Shown in pieces: positions 6,618-8,421 of a stretch of DNA of 8,421 nucleotides (positions within the stretch are counted from its first letter, which is position 1; each line of letters opens with the position of its first letter). The stretch is from NCBI GenBank assembly GCA_027327845.1, contig DAHVYC010000021.1, positions 1 through 8,421 of the forward strand, read 5' to 3'. This DNA is from Candidatus Nomurabacteria bacterium. GTDB taxonomy: Bacteria > Patescibacteriota > Minisyncoccia > Phycocordibacterales > UBA9973. A program made the translations under genes and the position numbers. The notes beneath the pieces were generated by a model. That model saw only the letters and a program-made list of their open reading frames with translations. It did no database searches and was not told the DNA's origin.

Positions 6618-6995
6618 ATGAATAAAAAATTAGGTGTATTGTCGAGTGTCGTTCTAAGCTCTATGCCTCTTATGGCTCTGGCTCAGAACTCAGCAGGGTG
6701 CAATGCCGCCCAACCCGGTACAATCCAAAAGATAATCTGTATCGTAGGTAATATTTTGGATACCCTTATACCGATACTTATCGTTTTAGGGGTGGTCTAT
6801 TTTATTTGGGGAGTGGTATCCTTTGTCATTTCAAATGACGAAGAAGCTAAAACCAAAGGAAGGGACAGAATGATTTACGGTATTATAGGGCTAGTGGTTA
6901 TTGTCGCTATGTGGGGACTCGTCGGCATCGTCAAAAACACTTTCGGCTTGACCGGTGTCGGAACAGATATCCCGGGTTTGGCTCCGCAAATCTAG
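6618..6995 (+). CDS. T4SS pilin-like membrane protein with EEAKTKGR loop
   Basis: A 125-residue exported protein, close to module 1 of the tandem-module protein upstream. The signal peptide covers 1-22 (MALA, then Gln23). A Cys pair at 28 and 41 precedes the first helix (about 47-70, including VVYFIWGVV). The charged loop is NDEEAKTKGRDR (73-84), and the second helix (about 86-105) leads into NTFGL (107-111). The C-terminus is a short Gly/Pro tail. An in-frame TAG six bases upstream (6612-6614) leaves 6618 as the only reasonable ATG. There is no Shine-Dalgarno. The gene has its own promoter and a long leader, and the next gene follows 19 bases after its stop, probably in the same transcript. 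Its small size, cleaved signal and two helices suggest it could be the main pilin-like subunit of this cluster; this is inference. Confidence 0.78.
   Translation: MNKKLGVLSSVVLSSMPLMALAQNSAGCNAAQPGTIQKIICIVGNILDTLIPILIVLGVVYFIWGVVSFVISNDEEAKTKGRDRMIYGIIGLVVIVAMWGLVGIVKNTFGLTGVGTDIPGLAPQI
6837..6863 (+). repeat. 27-base direct repeat, copy 1 (cytoplasmic loop codons)
   Basis: These bases encode DEEAKTKGR and are identical, base for base, to 7174-7200 in the next gene, in the same reading frame. The tandem-module gene encodes EEAKTKGR with several different codons, so protein conservation alone does not force identity. It reflects recent duplication or gene conversion, or chance retention. Confidence 0.9.
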
Positions 6996-7014
6996 TCTCT
7001 GATTTCCTAAAATT

Positions 7015-7338
7015 ATGAGAGATTTATTCTTTACGAATATAGCTTATGCAAGCGTTGATTCTTTCGTTTCGAACGTAAATAAGCTTATAATAAACCCAAT
7101 CATAGTTTTCCTTTTTGCCTTGGCTGTCGCCATATTCCTTTATGGCGTGCTCCAGTTTATTACAAATCAGGAAGACGAAGAAGCTAAAACCAAAGGAAGG
7201 AATCATATGATTTGGGGAGTTGTAGGCATAGTGATAATGATGGGAGTGTTTACCATACTTAACATGGTTATGAATACTTTCAACATAAACGGCATAAATC
7301 CACAGCAGGGAACAGTCCATCTTCCGCCTCAGAATTAA
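7015..7338 (+). CDS. T4SS pilin-like membrane protein without a typical signal peptide
   Basis: A 107-residue member of the same family. Two helices (about 25-49 and 65-88) flank the loop NQEDEEAKTKGRNH (51-64), and the segment ends NTFNI (87-91), parallel to NTFGL in the upstream protein. Unlike its neighbours, it has only a short N-terminus (MRDLFFTNIAYASVDSF) with no long hydrophobic signal core and no cysteines. An in-frame TGA at 7000-7002 with no ATG between it and 7015 shows that the start is not simply misplaced further upstream. The AYA at 10-12 might mark a remnant cleavage site. Insertion could depend on the first helix itself. The tail is polar (QQGTVHLPPQN). It is the last gene before a strong terminator and has no Shine-Dalgarno. 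A role as an accessory subunit is a guess. Confidence 0.75.
   Translation: MRDLFFTNIAYASVDSFVSNVNKLIINPIIVFLFALAVAIFLYGVLQFITNQEDEEAKTKGRNHMIWGVVGIVIMMGVFTILNMVMNTFNINGINPQQGTVHLPPQN
7174..7200 (+). repeat. 27-base direct repeat, copy 2 (cytoplasmic loop codons)
   Basis: This is identical to 6837-6863 and in the same frame (DEEAKTKGR). The bases directly outside the repeat differ on both sides. Confidence 0.9.
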
Positions 7339-7361
7339 AGAATAAATTTTTTGGAAATTAA

Positions 7362-7390
7362 AAAAGGCCGATCAATTTGATCGGCCTTTT
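7362..7390. terminator. Bidirectional intrinsic terminator between convergent genes
   Basis: GGCCGATCAA (7366-7375) and TTGATCGGCC (7377-7386) are perfect reverse complements around one base. They form a stem of at least eight G+C-rich pairs with a five-base loop. AAAA before (7362-7365) and TTTT after (7387-7390) give each strand a T-run after the hairpin. It lies 24 bases after the last pilin-like gene and 34 bases beyond the end of the minus-strand gene, so it serves both. Confidence 0.93.
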
Positions 7391-7392
7391 CC

Positions 7393-7413
7393 GTTGCACT
7401 TGAAGCATGCAAC
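7393..7413. repeat. Short inverted repeat next to the terminator
   Basis: GTTGCA (7393-7398) and TGCAAC (7408-7413) form a six-pair stem with a nine-base loop, between the main terminator and the end of the minus-strand gene. No T-run follows on either strand. It may help protect the 3' end of the minus-strand transcript, or it may be chance. Confidence 0.3.
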
Positions 7414-7423
7414 AGGAATTAAT

Positions 7424-7960
7424 TTATTGCCAAATTTCAACTCCCCAGGCATTAGAGCCCTTAGGAACTGAGAACTGAAACATCCCCGGGTCTTCCGGTG
7501 GTCGCATTACTGCGGTACCTGGTTCGTTAACCCAAGAATTGCCGGAAGGAGCGACTATTTTAACCTTCCCCCCTTTTGGATAGAATTCCGCATTCTTTTT
7601 TACAGGAACACGGATAGTGTTATCCCAATATTCGGAAAATCTATAAACAGTTTTGGTTTTTCCAACCTCCACTGTTTCTACTACTGCTTTTTGGGGAACC
7701 TCAGGGATATCTTTTACAAAAATTCCCCTAATTAAGAAGAAAAAAAGAATCCCTGAAGCAATTATGAATAGTACGGCAATAATAAATTGCAGATTCTCTT
7801 TCCACAATTGACGAGGTTTTTCTTCGTGCTTATCTTTGTCATGGTCAGAGTCGGGAGATACTTCAATCTCCTTGTTATTTTTTTTCTTTGAAAAAATTCC
7901 AGAGAAAATTATTAACAACAAGATAGAGATTATGGAAAGCAAAACTATTCTACCGATCAT
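7424..7960 (-). CDS. Two-TM membrane protein of unknown function, next to an SPFH gene
   Basis: A 178-residue protein I do not recognise. Helix 1 spans about residues 4-23 and helix 2 about 56-79. Between them lies a strongly charged stretch (25-55, rich in Lys, Asp, Glu and His), probably cytoplasmic. Residues 80-178 form a C-terminal domain that would lie outside the membrane. It contains KTVYRFSEYWDNTIRVPV (103-120), YPKGGKV (127-133) and Trp residues near the end (AWGVEIW, 171-177), with the look of a small beta-rich domain. Translation is well marked: GGAGGT ends five bases before ATG, and the ATG overlaps the upstream stop as ATGA, so translation is coupled to the SPFH gene. The pairing suggests a partner of that protein, in the place where NfeD-type proteins often sit, but it does not resemble NfeD. 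Function unknown. Confidence 0.8.
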   Translation of the reverse strand: MIGRIVLLSIISILLLIIFSGIFSKKKNNKEIEVSPDSDHDKDKHEEKPRQLWKENLQFIIAVLFIIASGILFFFLIRGIFVKDIPEVPQKAVVETVEVGKTKTVYRFSEYWDNTIRVPVKKNAEFYPKGGKVKIVAPSGNSWVNEPGTAVMRPPEDPGMFQFSVPKGSNAWGVEIWQ

Positions 7961-8421
7961 TTTGTACCTCCTTCGATAGCTATAGCAGTGCTGGTGCCAG
8001 CTCCTCCCTCAACATAAGTAACAAGTTCGGAAGAAGCTATTTGCTCGGCCTTCAGTATGTTAGCAGCAGAAGTCACAATCAGGTCTGGCTTTCCCAAACT
8101 GCCAGCCAAATTGGCAACAACTTCTTTTATCTTTTCGCCTTGGGCCTTTCCCAATTCTTTAACTCTATTAGCGTCGGCTTTTGTTTTTATGCCAACTTCT
8201 TGAGAGTATATGTTGGCTTTTATAATGGTGGCCTTTCCTTCTTCTTGAGCGATAACTTGTGCGTTCATTGCGTCTCGTACTGTTTTATCACTTGGATCGT
8301 ATTGAGGAATAGAAATTCCCACTAATATTAAACCGACTTGCTCTCTGAGTTTTTGATTAAGTGGGCCATTAAGAATTTTCATGTCTTTCAGTATTCCATC
8401 AACTTCCCCCTTTGGTGCCTT
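7957..8421 (-). CDS. SPFH/band 7-like (prohibitin/stomatin-type) protein, C-terminal part
   Basis: 154 residues of a longer protein whose N-terminus lies beyond the right edge. The frame is open from the last base, with 13 codons (KAPKGEVDGILKD) before the first ATG at 8382-8380. That Met is therefore internal and not the start. The visible part has the end of an SPFH-like domain (LREQVGLILVGISIPQYD), followed by a long alpha-helical region rich in Ala, Lys, Glu and Gln (AMNAQVIAQEEGKATIIKAN and EVGIKTKADANRVKELGKAQ). This is typical of the coiled-coil region after SPFH domains, which drives oligomer formation at membranes. The tail is Gly-rich (VEGGAGTSTA). Members scaffold membrane microdomains or regulate membrane proteases. 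Stop TGA overlaps the next start as ATGA. The SPFH call rests on the fragment only. Confidence 0.65.
   Translation of the reverse strand, partial: KAPKGEVDGILKDMKILNGPLNQKLREQVGLILVGISIPQYDPSDKTVRDAMNAQVIAQEEGKATIIKANIYSQEVGIKTKADANRVKELGKAQGEKIKEVVANLAGSLGKPDLIVTSAANILKAEQIASSELVTYVEGGAGTSTAIAIEGGTK
7966..7973 (-). promoter_or_regulatory. Strong Shine-Dalgarno for the two-TM protein gene
   Basis: On the minus strand the bases read AAGGAGGT, five bases before the ATG at 7960-7958, inside the last codons of the SPFH gene. This near-perfect match to the anti-Shine-Dalgarno stands out because none of the plus-strand starts here has one. It fixes the start and supports translational coupling. 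Confidence 0.85.

Noticed and set aside
5329..7338. Phage holins as an explanation for the small two-helix proteins
   Set aside because: They have cleavable signal peptides and a repeated charged loop, and no lysin or other phage genes are present; the pilin-like reading fits better.
8041..8325. Plus-strand frame opposite the SPFH-type gene
   Set aside because: It is antisense to a better supported coding frame that has the expected Ala/Lys/Glu helical pattern.
8380..8382. Minus-strand ATG at 8382 as the start of the SPFH-type gene
   Set aside because: The frame stays open to the window edge, no Shine-Dalgarno precedes it, and a start here would remove nearly all of the expected SPFH domain.
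2..8421. Alternative genetic code (UGA as glycine), known in some Patescibacteria
   Set aside because: All genes read cleanly with the standard bacterial code, and UGA serves as a stop in the ATGA overlap at 7957-7960.
1..8421. tRNA, rRNA, CRISPR arrays, insertion sequences
   Set aside because: No clover-leaf, spaced repeats, transposase-like protein or terminal inverted repeats were seen on either strand.

Overview
The window looks like a piece of a Patescibacteria (Candidate Phyla Radiation) chromosome, most likely Parcubacteria. That placement is inferred from three things: a divergent but complete-looking gyrA, a solute-binding protein with an uncleaved N-terminal anchor, and a run of small two-helix pilin-like proteins of the kind seen in that group. 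No rRNA marker is present to confirm it. The standard bacterial code fits every gene, and UGA is used as a stop by the SPFH gene.

Layout. Positions 2-2383 (+) hold the 3' part of gyrA, whose first ~17 codons lie left of the window. Positions 2420-2950 (+) encode a class I SAM-dependent methyltransferase. Positions 2952-4244 (+) encode a membrane-anchored family 1 solute-binding protein. Positions 4249-7338 (+) hold five genes whose products share a VirB2/TrbC-type (T4SS pilin-like) module: two transmembrane helices joined by a short charged loop. The first of the five carries a large extracellular Fn3-like, Cys-containing, Asn-rich region. The third contains two modules in tandem, giving six modules in all. 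A strong bidirectional terminator at 7362-7390 separates this strand from two minus-strand genes. These are a two-TM protein of unknown function (7424-7960) and the C-terminal part of an SPFH/band 7-like protein that runs off the right edge (7957-8421). The two overlap by four bases.

How the parts may work together. The methyltransferase, binding protein and first pilin-like genes are packed tightly and may be partly co-transcribed, with extra promoters at several points. A probable weak terminator after the tandem-module gene and a new extended -10 promoter split the pilin-like cluster into two transcription units. The cluster could encode subunits of a surface filament or secretion channel, with the Fn3-containing protein as an adhesive or tip component. 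No assembly ATPase, coupling protein or prepilin peptidase is visible here, so the function is inferred from architecture. Plus-strand genes mostly lack Shine-Dalgarno sequences. Two of them have a TATAAT hexamer exactly six bases before ATG, which suggests leaderless mRNAs. The minus-strand pair instead uses a strong Shine-Dalgarno with an ATGA overlap.
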